Assembly: GCA_030528055.1 (NCBI GenBank)
Contig: JAUMZQ010000008.1
Span: 44,058-108,057, forward strand
Direction: 5' to 3'
Origin: Streptococcus sp.
GTDB taxonomy: Bacteria > Bacillota > Bacilli > Lactobacillales > Streptococcaceae
DNA: 64,000 nt
A program made the translations under genes and the position numbers. Below are positions 29,519 through 38,444 of this stretch, piece by piece; the stretch's first letter is position 1, and each line of letters starts with the position of its first letter. Below the pieces are notes generated by a model. That model ran no database searches. It was given only the letters and a program-made list of their open reading frames with translations, and was not told the DNA's origin.

Positions 29519-29547
29519 TGTTATAATGAGTTCATTAAACGCTTGCA
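29519..29547 (+). promoter_or_regulatory. Promoter and cre-like site of rmlD
   Basis: An extended -10 TGTTATAAT ends at 29526. ATTAAACGCTTGCA at 29534-29547 matches the catabolite-responsive element consensus at 11 of 14 places and lies over the predicted transcription start. The cre call is tentative. Confidence 0.4.
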
Positions 29548-29565
29548 TTAAGAAAGGAATTTTGT

Positions 29566-30417
29566 ATGATTTTAATTACAGGTGCTAATGGACAACTTGG
29601 TACGGAGTTGCGTTACCTTTTGGATGAACGTGGAGAAGAGTACGTGGCAGTTGATGTTGCAGAAATGGATATCACGAATCAACAAATGGTTGAGAAAGTT
29701 TTTTCAGAAGTCAAACCAAGTTTGGTCTACCACTGTGCAGCCTATACAGCAGTTGATGCCGCAGAAGATGAAGGAAAAGAGTTGGATTATACTATTAATG
29801 TTACTGGTACAGAAAATGTAGCAAAAGCAGCTGAAGCTCATGGAGCTACCTTGGTCTATATTTCAACAGATTATGTCTTTGATGGAGAAAAACCTGTTGG
29901 TCAAGAATGGGAAGTGGATGATAAGACAGACCCTCAAACAGAATATGGACGTACAAAGCGTTTAGGTGAAGAATTAGTAGAAAAGTATTCTAGTCGTTTT
30001 TATATTGTTCGTACAGCTTGGGTGTTTGGAAATTATGGAAAAAACTTTGTTTTCACAATGCAAAATCTAGCTAAAACTCATAAAACTTTGACTGTCGTAA
30101 ATGATCAATATGGTCGTCCAACTTGGACACGTACTTTAGCAGAATTTATAACTCATTTAGCAGAAAATCAAAAAGCTTTTGGTTATTATCATTTATCAAA
30201 TGATGCCAAAGAAAATACAACATGGTACGATTTTGCAGTTGAAATTTTAAAGGATACAGATGTAGAAGTAACACCAGTTGATTCAAGCAAGTTTCCAGCT
30301 AAGGCTAAAAGACCACTTAATTCGACTATGAATTTACAAAAAGCAAAAGATACAGGCTTTGTCATTCCAACTTGGCAAGATGCTTTAAAAGAATTTTATA
30401 AGCAAGAGAAAAAATAA
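29566..30417 (+). CDS. rmlD: dTDP-4-dehydrorhamnose reductase
   Basis: RmlD (RfbD, GacA) carries out the last step of dTDP-L-rhamnose synthesis using NADPH. 283 residues: nucleotide-binding GANGQLGTEL at the N-terminus, YISTDYVFDG, and the catalytic YGRTK (YxxxK). It supplies the rhamnose donor to the rgp genes downstream, but a strong terminator and a new promoter separate it from rgpA. Other rml genes (A, B, C) are not in this window. Confidence 0.95.
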   Translation: MILITGANGQLGTELRYLLDERGEEYVAVDVAEMDITNQQMVEKVFSEVKPSLVYHCAAYTAVDAAEDEGKELDYTINVTGTENVAKAAEAHGATLVYISTDYVFDGEKPVGQEWEVDDKTDPQTEYGRTKRLGEELVEKYSSRFYIVRTAWVFGNYGKNFVFTMQNLAKTHKTLTVVNDQYGRPTWTRTLAEFITHLAENQKAFGYYHLSNDAKENTTWYDFAVEILKDTDVEVTPVDSSKFPAKAKRPLNSTMNLQKAKDTGFVIPTWQDALKEFYKQEKK

Positions 30418-30440
30418 TTTATTAGTAATATAGTTCAAGT

Positions 30441-30488
30441 AAGATTGAAGAAACAGTTTTTTCAAATTTGTTTCTTCAATCTTTTTTA
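30441..30488 (+). terminator. Rho-independent terminator after rmlD
   Basis: The perfect 15-pair stem AAGATTGAAGAAACA and its complement (30469-30483) is followed by TTTTTT. Confidence 0.92.
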
Positions 30489-30602
30489 TATGAGGAATTT
30501 AATTTTTTTGAAATTGTAAAAATTTAGATAAAAAGATTTAATAAAGTAAAAAGAGAATACCACTTTGTTTTTATATTTTATTATACAAAAGGCTATAAAA
30601 AT

Positions 30603-30610
30603 GGTATAAT
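30603..30610 (+). promoter_or_regulatory. Promoter -10 element of the rgp operon
   Basis: TATAAT at 30605-30610, after a strong terminator and 36 bases before rgpA. The -35 hexamer is weak (TATACA at 30582). Confidence 0.5.
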
Positions 30611-30645
30611 AGTTTGGATTGCAAAATCTTGAATTGAGGTAAAAT

Positions 30646-31794
30646 ATGAAGCATGTATTCATTATTGGGAGTCGTGGACTTCCAGCTAAATATGGAGGAT
30701 TTGAAACCTTTGTTGAAAAATTAGTGGAAAAACAAGTTTCTTCTCAAATTCAATACCATGTGGCTTGTTTATCCGATACGGAAGCATTTCACCACTTTGA
30801 CTATAAGGGAGCAGATTGTTTTACGATTAAACCAGCTCAACTTGGCCCAGCTAGGGTCATTGCTTATGATATGATGGCGATTCGCTATTCTTTGAGTTTG
30901 GTCAAGAAAAAACAAATAACGCAACCCATTTTTTATATTTTGGGAAATACCATTGGTGCTTTCATTGCTCCGTTTGCTAGACAAATTCATTCAGTAGGTG
31001 GACGTCTTTTTGTAAATCCAGATGGACTTGAATGGAAGCGGGCAAAATGGTCAAAGCCAGTGCGAATGTATCTGAAATATTCTGAAAAAATTATGACCAA
31101 GCATGCAGATTTGATTATTTCAGATAATCGAGGAATTGAACAATATATACAAAATACTTATCCGTGGGCCAAAACAACCTTTATTGCTTATGGAACAGAC
31201 ACAAGTCTTTCTGCATTTACTGGTCAGGAAAAACAAGTTCGTGATTTTTTTCAAAAGTGGCAGATTCAAGAGGCAAATTATTATTTAATTGTTGGTCGCT
31301 TTGTACCAGAAAACAATTATGAGCAGATAATTCGCGAGTTTATGAATTCAAAAACAAAGCGTGATTTGGTCATTGTTTGTAATCACGAGGGCAATCCTTA
31401 TTTTAAAGAATTACAAAAGAAAATCGCCTTTAATCAGGATAAACGGATTAAATTTGTTGGAACGGTTTATGAGCAAGATTTGTTAAAATATATTCGCAAT
31501 CAAGCCTTTGCTTATTTACATGGTCATTCAGTAGGTGGAACGAATCCAGGTTTGTTAGAAGCTCTTGCACAAACCAATTTAAGTTTGGTAATAGATGTGA
31601 CTTTCAATCGACAAGTGGCCCAAGATACAGTTCTTTATTGGGATAAAAAATCAAATTGTTTAACGAAATTGATTGATCAAGTAGACACTCAAACAAATGA
31701 TGATAGCCTTGGCCAAGAGGCTAAGAAAAATATAAAAGAGTATTATACTTGGGAAAAAATTGTGAGCGAATACGAGGATTTATTTTTATCATGA
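30646..31794 (+). CDS. rgpA: Rhamnosyltransferase RgpA (beta-1,4, DUF1972/GT4 type)
   Basis: 382 residues. The N-terminus FIIGSRGLPAKYGGFETFVE is the DUF1972 signature, followed by a GT-B fold with YLIVGRFVPENNYEQIIREF and the C-terminal HGHSVGGTNPGLLEAL donor site. RgpA adds the first rhamnose to the lipid-linked GlcNAc that starts the streptococcal rhamnose polysaccharide, on the cytoplasmic face of the membrane. Its stop overlaps the rgpB start (ATGA), so translation is coupled. Confidence 0.93.
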   Translation: MKHVFIIGSRGLPAKYGGFETFVEKLVEKQVSSQIQYHVACLSDTEAFHHFDYKGADCFTIKPAQLGPARVIAYDMMAIRYSLSLVKKKQITQPIFYILGNTIGAFIAPFARQIHSVGGRLFVNPDGLEWKRAKWSKPVRMYLKYSEKIMTKHADLIISDNRGIEQYIQNTYPWAKTTFIAYGTDTSLSAFTGQEKQVRDFFQKWQIQEANYYLIVGRFVPENNYEQIIREFMNSKTKRDLVIVCNHEGNPYFKELQKKIAFNQDKRIKFVGTVYEQDLLKYIRNQAFAYLHGHSVGGTNPGLLEALAQTNLSLVIDVTFNRQVAQDTVLYWDKKSNCLTKLIDQVDTQTNDDSLGQEAKKNIKEYYTWEKIVSEYEDLFLS

Positions 31795-32726
31795 AAGTGA
31801 CAATTCTTCTTTCCACCTATAATGGTGAAGAGTTTTTGGCTGAGCAAATCGAAAGCATCCAAAAACAAACTTATAAAGATTGGGAACTCCTCATTCGTGA
31901 TGATGGTTCCAGTGATGGAACATGTGAAATCATCAAACGATTTCTTTCTCAAGATGAACGTATTTTTTTTATCAATGAGTCTCATCAAGAAAATGTAGGA
32001 GTGATTAACAGTTTTTATCAACTTTTAAAATACCAACGTTCAGACTTCTATTTTTTCAGTGATCAAGATGATGTTTGGCTCCCAGATAAGTTAGAAATTC
32101 AACTCAAAAAAGCAAGTGAATACAATCAAGAACAACCGTTATTAGTTTATACGGATTTGAAGGTTGTCGATCAACAACTGAATATCATCAATGAAAGTAT
32201 GATAAGGACTCAATCTCATCATGCTAATACTGAATTGCTACAAGAATTAACAGAAAATACAGTTACGGGATGTGTTTCTATGATTAACCATTCATTAGCT
32301 GAATTATGGACGGGTCAGGAAAAATATGCTTTACTGATGCATGATTGGTATTTGGCATTATTAGCCACAGCTTTTGGGAATCTAGTTTATTTAGATCAAC
32401 CGAGTGAACTTTATCGCCAGCATTCAAATAATGTGTTGGGGGCGCGAACATTTCGGAAGAGGTTACAAAACTGGATTCGACCACATATTTTATTTGCTAA
32501 GTATTGGAAACTAATCAAGGATAGTCAACTACAGGCTAAAAACCTACTGGATTTACCTTTAACAACTGAAAAACAAGAAATAGTAAAGAATTTTGTGAGT
32601 ATTACAGAAGTTCCTTTCAAGGAACGACTCTCTCGTCTCAAAAAATATAAATATAGAAAAAATCGAGCTTTTCACACACTTGTTTTTACAACATTAATTT
32701 TGACAAAATTTGCCTATAAGGAGTAA
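31791..32726 (+). CDS. rgpB: Rhamnosyltransferase RgpB (GT2)
   Basis: A 311-residue family 2 glycosyltransferase with STYNGEEFLAEQIESI, the RDDGSSDGT nucleotide-binding motif, and FSDQDDVWLPDK carrying the DxD metal site. It extends the rhamnan backbone with alpha-1,3/1,2 rhamnose. The ATG at 31791 overlaps the rgpA stop codon; an upstream in-frame ATG at 31749 lies within rgpA and would add 14 residues outside the fold. rgpC begins two bases after its stop. Confidence 0.92.
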   Translation: MKVTILLSTYNGEEFLAEQIESIQKQTYKDWELLIRDDGSSDGTCEIIKRFLSQDERIFFINESHQENVGVINSFYQLLKYQRSDFYFFSDQDDVWLPDKLEIQLKKASEYNQEQPLLVYTDLKVVDQQLNIINESMIRTQSHHANTELLQELTENTVTGCVSMINHSLAELWTGQEKYALLMHDWYLALLATAFGNLVYLDQPSELYRQHSNNVLGARTFRKRLQNWIRPHILFAKYWKLIKDSQLQAKNLLDLPLTTEKQEIVKNFVSITEVPFKERLSRLKKYKYRKNRAFHTLVFTTLILTKFAYKE

Positions 32727-32728
32727 TA

Positions 32729-33535
32729 ATGAATTTTTTAAGTAAAAAAAATAATATTTTATTGAGAGAAATGGTTAAGACTGATTTTAAATTGCGCTAT
32801 CAAGGGAGCTTAATTGGACACCTATGGTCAATTTTAAAACCATTAATGCTTTTTACAATTATGTACCTTGTTTTTGTTCGCTTTCTTCGATTTGATGACG
32901 GTACACCGCATTATGCGGTTGGTTTGTTATTGGGAATGGTAACATGGAATTTTTTTACTGAAGCTACCAATGTGGGGATGATGTCTATTGTTGCACGGGG
33001 AGACTTGCTTCGTAAATTAAATTTCTCCAAAGAAATTATTGTTTTTTCGTCTGTTATTGGAGCTGCAATAAATTATGCTATTAATCTCTTGGTTGTATTT
33101 GTTTTTGCTTTTATAAATGGCGTACCATTTCGTTTAGAGTTTTTAGTGATTATTCCGCTTTTTATTGAATTGGTTCTTTTTACAACGGGAATAACTTTTA
33201 TTTTAGCAACATTGTTTGTAAGATATCGAGATATTGGACCTATTTGGGAAGTTTTTTTACAGGGTGGACTTTACGCTACACCTGTTATTTATTCGTTAAC
33301 TTTTATTTTGCAACGTGGTCAGACTACTTTAGCAAAATTGATGATGATTAATCCGTTAGCGCAGATTATTCAAGACATGCGTCATTTTGTTATCAACTCT
33401 GATAGTACACGTGGATGGGATTTAATCAATCACCATATAATTGCATTGATTCCCTACATTTTACCAATACTTATTTTCTTAATTGGTTATTTAATTTTCA
33501 ATAAGAATGCTAAAAGATTTGCGGAGATTCTATAA
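32729..33535 (+). CDS. rgpC: Polysaccharide ABC transporter permease RgpC
   Basis: 268 residues with six transmembrane helices of the ABC-2/Wzm type. DFKLRYQGSLIGHLWSILKPL at the N-terminus is the usual cytoplasmic entry helix. With RgpD it flips the undecaprenyl-linked rhamnan across the membrane. Its stop codon overlaps the rgpD start (TAATG). Confidence 0.93.
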   Translation: MNFLSKKNNILLREMVKTDFKLRYQGSLIGHLWSILKPLMLFTIMYLVFVRFLRFDDGTPHYAVGLLLGMVTWNFFTEATNVGMMSIVARGDLLRKLNFSKEIIVFSSVIGAAINYAINLLVVFVFAFINGVPFRLEFLVIIPLFIELVLFTTGITFILATLFVRYRDIGPIWEVFLQGGLYATPVIYSLTFILQRGQTTLAKLMMINPLAQIIQDMRHFVINSDSTRGWDLINHHIIALIPYILPILIFLIGYLIFNKNAKRFAEIL

Positions 33536-34731
33536 TGACAAATAAAAAAATTGCAGTTAAGGTTGATCATGTTAGTAAATATTTTAAATTACCAACAGAG
33601 TCAACTCAAAATTTACGTACAAATTTAGTTAACTATTTTAAAGGTATCAAGGGCTATCGCGAACAACATATTCTTAAAGATATTGATTTTGAAGTTGAAG
33701 AAGGAGATTTTTTTGGGATTGTTGGTAGAAACGGCTCAGGAAAATCCACATTACTCAAAATTATTTCACAAATCTATGTTCCAGAAAAGGGAACTGTAAC
33801 TGTTGACGGGAAAATGGTTTCTTTTATTGAGTTAGGTGTTGGATTTAATCCAGAACTGACTGGACGAGAAAATGTCTATCTGAACGGAGCAATGCTTGGT
33901 TTTACAACAGAAGAAATTGATTCCATGTATGCTGATATTGTTGAATTTGCAGAACTCAGTGAGTTTATGAACCAAAAATTAAAGAATTATTCTAGTGGGA
34001 TGCAGGTGCGATTGGCATTTTCTGTTGCTATCAAAGCTCAGGGAGATATCCTTATTTTGGATGAAGTTCTGGCGGTTGGTGATGAAGCATTTCAACGAAA
34101 ATGTAATGATTATTTTCTTGAACGAAAAATCAGCGGGAAAACAACTATTCTTGTTACGCATGACATGGGTGCTGTTAAAAAATATTGTAATAAAGCAATT
34201 TTAATTGAAGATGGTTTGATTAAAGTGAATGGCGATCCCGACGAAGTTGCCAATCAATATAGTTTTGACAATGCTCTGGTTGCGGAAACTATTGAGGATG
34301 GGGAAGAAAAAAAAGAAAGTTCCTTGATTAGAGATTTTTCTGCTAAGCTATTATCGCCAGCACAGATTAATCCAGATGAAGAGATTGAAATCGAATTTAC
34401 ATATTCTGTTTTAAAAGATATTGAGACTCATGTTGCCTTATCATTTTTAGATATAGACACGAACTTTGGTCTTTACAATGATAATTCAATTGATCTACAA
34501 ACCCGAGGAAAAGGGGAAAAAAAGGTTGTTGTAAAGTGTAGACTCTCTTATCTTAATCATGCAAAATTAAAACTGGCTGCTACAGTTCGTGATACTGACA
34601 AACATGCATTAGCTTTCTTACCAGCTAATGATACTCCGATTATTTTAATTAACCGAGTTATTCCTAGAGATAAAGATTCTGAGTGGGACGCAAATACTGG
34701 AATGTTAAAACGTAGTAGTATATGGGAGTAA
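33535..34731 (+). CDS. rgpD: Polysaccharide ABC transporter ATP-binding protein RgpD
   Basis: 398 residues. The ATPase domain has GRNGSGKSTLLK (Walker A), the signature NYSSGMQVRLAFSVA and ILILDEVLAVGD (Walker B), then the switch ILVTHD. Residues about 250-398 form a Wzt-like beta-sandwich extension (ALSFLDIDTNFGLYNDNS), which in O-antigen exporters recognises the polymer end. Coupled to rgpC; a short gap leads to the next glycosyltransferase. Confidence 0.93.
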   Translation: MTNKKIAVKVDHVSKYFKLPTESTQNLRTNLVNYFKGIKGYREQHILKDIDFEVEEGDFFGIVGRNGSGKSTLLKIISQIYVPEKGTVTVDGKMVSFIELGVGFNPELTGRENVYLNGAMLGFTTEEIDSMYADIVEFAELSEFMNQKLKNYSSGMQVRLAFSVAIKAQGDILILDEVLAVGDEAFQRKCNDYFLERKISGKTTILVTHDMGAVKKYCNKAILIEDGLIKVNGDPDEVANQYSFDNALVAETIEDGEEKKESSLIRDFSAKLLSPAQINPDEEIEIEFTYSVLKDIETHVALSFLDIDTNFGLYNDNSIDLQTRGKGEKKVVVKCRLSYLNHAKLKLAATVRDTDKHALAFLPANDTPIILINRVIPRDKDSEWDANTGMLKRSSIWE

Positions 34732-34745
34732 GAGAGGTGGTTTCG

Positions 34746-36506
34746 ATGAAGAAAATACTTTTCATTTCACCTACGGGAACTTTAGATAATGGTGCAGAAA
34801 TTTCTATGACTAATTTGATGGTTTATTTGGCTAAACAACAAAACTATCAAGTCTATAATATTTTCCCCGAAAGTGTTCATCCTTCACAGTCTAATTATAA
34901 ACAGTTGATGGACAATTCAAATATTTCTTCACTTTCATTGACCACATTAGAATGGTGGTGGGAAGATGCACCAGAACCATCAGACTATGATTCAGAAGCA
35001 AAAGAATTATACTATCAAGAAAATATTTATAAGATTAGACAATTTATTAGAAAAAATAAAATTGATTTAGTTATAACAAATACGGCTAATACTTTTTATG
35101 GTTCGGTTGCAGCTTCTATGGAAAAAGTTCCACATTATTGGTTTATTCATGAATTTCCTTTGGAAGAATTTTCTTATTATAAGGAGAAATTACCTTTTAT
35201 TGTAGCAAATTCAGAAGCTATTTTTGCTGTTAAAGGTTCCCTTACTGACATGCTAAATGAATTAATTTCAGAATTTTCTTCAGCTAGAGTTATTCCTTTT
35301 GTACCTTATTTTAAAATCGAAAATACTACTCTGGAAAAAAATGATGATTATAGAATTCTTTCGATTGGTAAAATAAATGAAAATAAGAATCAATTAGAAT
35401 TGCTTAAAGCTTATCACCAAATGAATCTTTCTTATCCTCTTCATTTCATTGGTGGGTGGGATGAAGAGTATAAGAAAATTTGCGATGACTATATAGAACA
35501 AAAATCCTTAAAAAATGTGTATTTTCACGGACATCAGGCTCATCCGTGGAGGTTTGCGAGAGACCATGATATTGCTGTTTTTACGTCTTGTATGGAAACT
35601 TTTGGATTGGTGTATGCAGAAGCTCTGCTTAATACGGTACCTTCGGTAATCTCCAATAACCCAGGATATCTAACCGCTAAGGAAGTACTTGGTGAAGGAA
35701 ATGTTTATAAACTTCATGATGTGAGCAGTCTGATGGACTCTATTAAAAAAACTTTTGATGATTTTGATCTGTATAAAAGAAAATTAGTTGAACATCAGGA
35801 AAAATTTTCAAAGTTAATGACCATAGAAAATTGTTTTTCAAGTTTTTTTGAAATCGTGAAAAAAAATTTATTTTATAATGAAAAATCATTAACGAGTATG
35901 AACTTTTTATTGGGGCATCAAAAACAAAATGATTTACAGTTGGCATTACAAAAAGAAAAAGTTCTTATTTTTTATAAAGCTGATGAGGAGAACTATTTAA
36001 TGGAACATTCTTTAGAATTTCCATTAAAAAAGAAAGATTGTCTAACGTTTTCAATTCCAGATAATACGACTGAAATCCGAATTGATTTGTCAGAATTACC
36101 ACTATGCTTTCAAAATATCAAGCTTGTTTCTGAGCACTTTGGAACAGAAATGTTACCAAAATATACCAATGGTTTTTTGGAAAATGGATTTGCTGTATTT
36201 AATAAAAATGATCCACAAATAATTTTCGATACTTATTGGTATGGCAATACTTTTACTTTGACTTATGAACTAAGTGCTATGAATGATGAACATGATTTAA
36301 ATCTGATAAATTATTTACTACAAAAGTATTCTAATTATCAAAATGAGAATGATATTTTACTGGGAAGATTAAAAAAATATTATGAAAAGTTAAACACCAT
36401 GGAGCATGATTATTCGCAATTAGCTACACGCTACAATGCAGTTGTTGGTTCACGACGATGGTTATTAACAACAAAAATACTAAATTTTTTGAGGAGAAAA
36501 AAATGA
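34746..36506 (+). CDS. GT4-type glycosyltransferase in the rgpE position
   Basis: 586 residues. The N-terminal half is a GT-B fold: SPTGTLDNGAEISMTNLM, a donor domain beginning ILSIGKINENKNQLELLKAYHQM, and an EX7E motif in METFGLVYAEAL. The C-terminal 200 residues form an extra beta-rich domain and a short coiled stretch ending NAVVGSRRWLLTTK. It lies where rgpE stands in S. mutans, between rgpD and rgpF, and probably adds or modifies a side-chain sugar; the linkage is unknown. Start at 34746 after AGAGAGGTGG. The stop overlaps the rgpF start (ATGA). Confidence 0.75.
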   Translation: MKKILFISPTGTLDNGAEISMTNLMVYLAKQQNYQVYNIFPESVHPSQSNYKQLMDNSNISSLSLTTLEWWWEDAPEPSDYDSEAKELYYQENIYKIRQFIRKNKIDLVITNTANTFYGSVAASMEKVPHYWFIHEFPLEEFSYYKEKLPFIVANSEAIFAVKGSLTDMLNELISEFSSARVIPFVPYFKIENTTLEKNDDYRILSIGKINENKNQLELLKAYHQMNLSYPLHFIGGWDEEYKKICDDYIEQKSLKNVYFHGHQAHPWRFARDHDIAVFTSCMETFGLVYAEALLNTVPSVISNNPGYLTAKEVLGEGNVYKLHDVSSLMDSIKKTFDDFDLYKRKLVEHQEKFSKLMTIENCFSSFFEIVKKNLFYNEKSLTSMNFLLGHQKQNDLQLALQKEKVLIFYKADEENYLMEHSLEFPLKKKDCLTFSIPDNTTEIRIDLSELPLCFQNIKLVSEHFGTEMLPKYTNGFLENGFAVFNKNDPQIIFDTYWYGNTFTLTYELSAMNDEHDLNLINYLLQKYSNYQNENDILLGRLKKYYEKLNTMEHDYSQLATRYNAVVGSRRWLLTTKILNFLRRKK

Positions 36507-38263
36507 AACGGTTACTTTTGTATGTTCACTTCAACAAATATGAAAAAATAAGTGGGCATGTTTATTATCAATTAGAGAATCTGAGAGCACTTTTTTCAAA
36601 AGTAATTTTCATTTCTAATAGCCAACTTAGCGAGATGGAAGTGAATAAATTACGCGAGAAGCAATTGATTGATGCATTTATTCAACGTGAAAATAGTGGC
36701 TATGATTTTGCTGCTTGGCATGATGGCATGCAATATATCGGGTTTGATGACTTAGAAGAATATGATTCAATTACTGCTATGAATGATACCTGCTTTGGTC
36801 CATTGTGGGATATGAAGCCACTCTACGATAAATATGAATCAAATGCTCAAATAGATTTTTGGGGTATGACCAATCATAGAGCCATTGATGCAGGACATAC
36901 TTATATTGATGAGCATTTGCAATCTTATTTTATATCTTTCAAAAAAAGCATTATTACTTCAAATGTTTTTCAAAAATTTTGGAAGTCCATTGAAGCGTAT
37001 ACAGATGTACAAAATGTGATTGATAATTATGAAACAAAGTATACAAAAATTTTTGTTGAAGCTGGATTTAAATATGAGTCAGTTTTAAATACTGTTCCCA
37101 TTGCAGATGACTTTTTTCATTCAAATTTTACAATCCACTATCCGCATGTTCTTTTAAGTAACCAAGTTCCTTTTATAAAAATTAAAACATTTGATTTAAC
37201 AAGACATTTATCGCCTTATCTTTTGCAGGAAATCGAAAGAATATCTGATTATCCAATTCAGTTAATTCTAGATCATATGTCAGATATTAGTCTTCCAACT
37301 CCGCCTTATCTTTTGGATAGGAAAGTATTACAAAAGTCTTCGAACGATTATTCAAATACAAAAAAAGTTGCCGTTCATCTCCATACGTTTTATGTTGATT
37401 TATTAGAAGAATTTCTTAAACAATTTGAATCGTTTCATTTTGATTATGATTTATTTTTAACAACTGATACAGAGAGCAAGAAACTTGAAATTCAAAAGAT
37501 TTTGGACGACACGGGTAAACAAGCACAAATATTTTTGACAGGAAATCGCGGAAGAGATATTATTCCCATGTTGAAGTTGAAAAAAGAATTATCATCTTAT
37601 GATTATATTGGACATTTTCATACTAAAAAATCACCTGAATATCCTTATTGGGTTGGTGATTCATGGCGCAATGAACTTTTTCATATGTTGATTCAACCTG
37701 CTGATAATATTTTAGCAAATTTAGAAAATAATGCGAATTTGGGATTGGTTATTGCAGATATTCCAACTTTCTTCCGTTATACCAGAATTGTAGATCCATG
37801 GAATGAGAATCGTTTTGCAGATGGTATGAATGTTTTATGGCAACGTATGAACCTAAATCGACCAATTGATTTTAATAGTTTAAATACTTTTATTATGAGT
37901 TATGGAACATTTATCTGGTTTAAGAGAGAAACACTGCAACCATTATTTAATCTTGAATTACAAGAAGATGAAATTCCTACAGAACCTATTCCTCAGCATA
38001 CAATTTTACATTCTATTGAACGTATATTGGTCTATCTAGCATGGGCAAATAATTATGACTATGCCATAGCTAAAAACGATGTTTATATTACACCATTTGT
38101 GGACAACGCAGTTTTTAATATTCGTTCAGATACTATGCCTAATACTTATATTAATTTTGATAATATTGGAGGAATAAAAGGGGCATTGAAATATCTTTAT
38201 AGAGGACCAGGAAGTGCTATAAAATATATTATTAAAAGGATAATGCTGAAATTTAAATCCTGA
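36503..38263 (+). CDS. rgpF: Rhamnan synthesis protein RgpF
   Basis: 586 residues. MKRLLLYVHFNKYEKISGHVYYQL at the start and NSGYDFAAWHDGM, a Rhamnan_synth_F hallmark, are followed by a second domain with YDYIGHFHTKKSPEYPYWVGDSWR. RgpF is needed for polymerising the rhamnan backbone. Translation is coupled to the preceding glycosyltransferase through ATGA. After its stop, about 180 bases without a gene separate it from the GtrB-like gene. That gap carries a TATAAT at 38344-38349. Confidence 0.93.
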   Translation: MKRLLLYVHFNKYEKISGHVYYQLENLRALFSKVIFISNSQLSEMEVNKLREKQLIDAFIQRENSGYDFAAWHDGMQYIGFDDLEEYDSITAMNDTCFGPLWDMKPLYDKYESNAQIDFWGMTNHRAIDAGHTYIDEHLQSYFISFKKSIITSNVFQKFWKSIEAYTDVQNVIDNYETKYTKIFVEAGFKYESVLNTVPIADDFFHSNFTIHYPHVLLSNQVPFIKIKTFDLTRHLSPYLLQEIERISDYPIQLILDHMSDISLPTPPYLLDRKVLQKSSNDYSNTKKVAVHLHTFYVDLLEEFLKQFESFHFDYDLFLTTDTESKKLEIQKILDDTGKQAQIFLTGNRGRDIIPMLKLKKELSSYDYIGHFHTKKSPEYPYWVGDSWRNELFHMLIQPADNILANLENNANLGLVIADIPTFFRYTRIVDPWNENRFADGMNVLWQRMNLNRPIDFNSLNTFIMSYGTFIWFKRETLQPLFNLELQEDEIPTEPIPQHTILHSIERILVYLAWANNYDYAIAKNDVYITPFVDNAVFNIRSDTMPNTYINFDNIGGIKGALKYLYRGPGSAIKYIIKRIMLKFKS

Positions 38264-38343
38264 TGATAAATTTACAGAGAATGAATTAATAATGATTTAT
38301 TTTAACAATGAAAAGCATATTAAGAATGTAGTTTAATCTAGGT

Positions 38344-38349
38344 TATAAT
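38344..38349 (+). promoter_or_regulatory. Candidate -10 element of the GtrB/GacI-like gene
   Basis: TATAAT lies 96 bases before the start codon, and the inverted arms AATAATGATT (38288-38297) and AATCATTATT (38357-38366) flank it. This suggests separate transcription from the rgp operon. Confidence 0.35.
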
Positions 38350-38444
38350 AAAAATTAATCATTATTGTATTTATCATAAATAAACTTATTAGTAAATGAG
38401 TTATCTCTATCTTTCTAAAAAGAACAATTTGGAGGAGACTGCTG

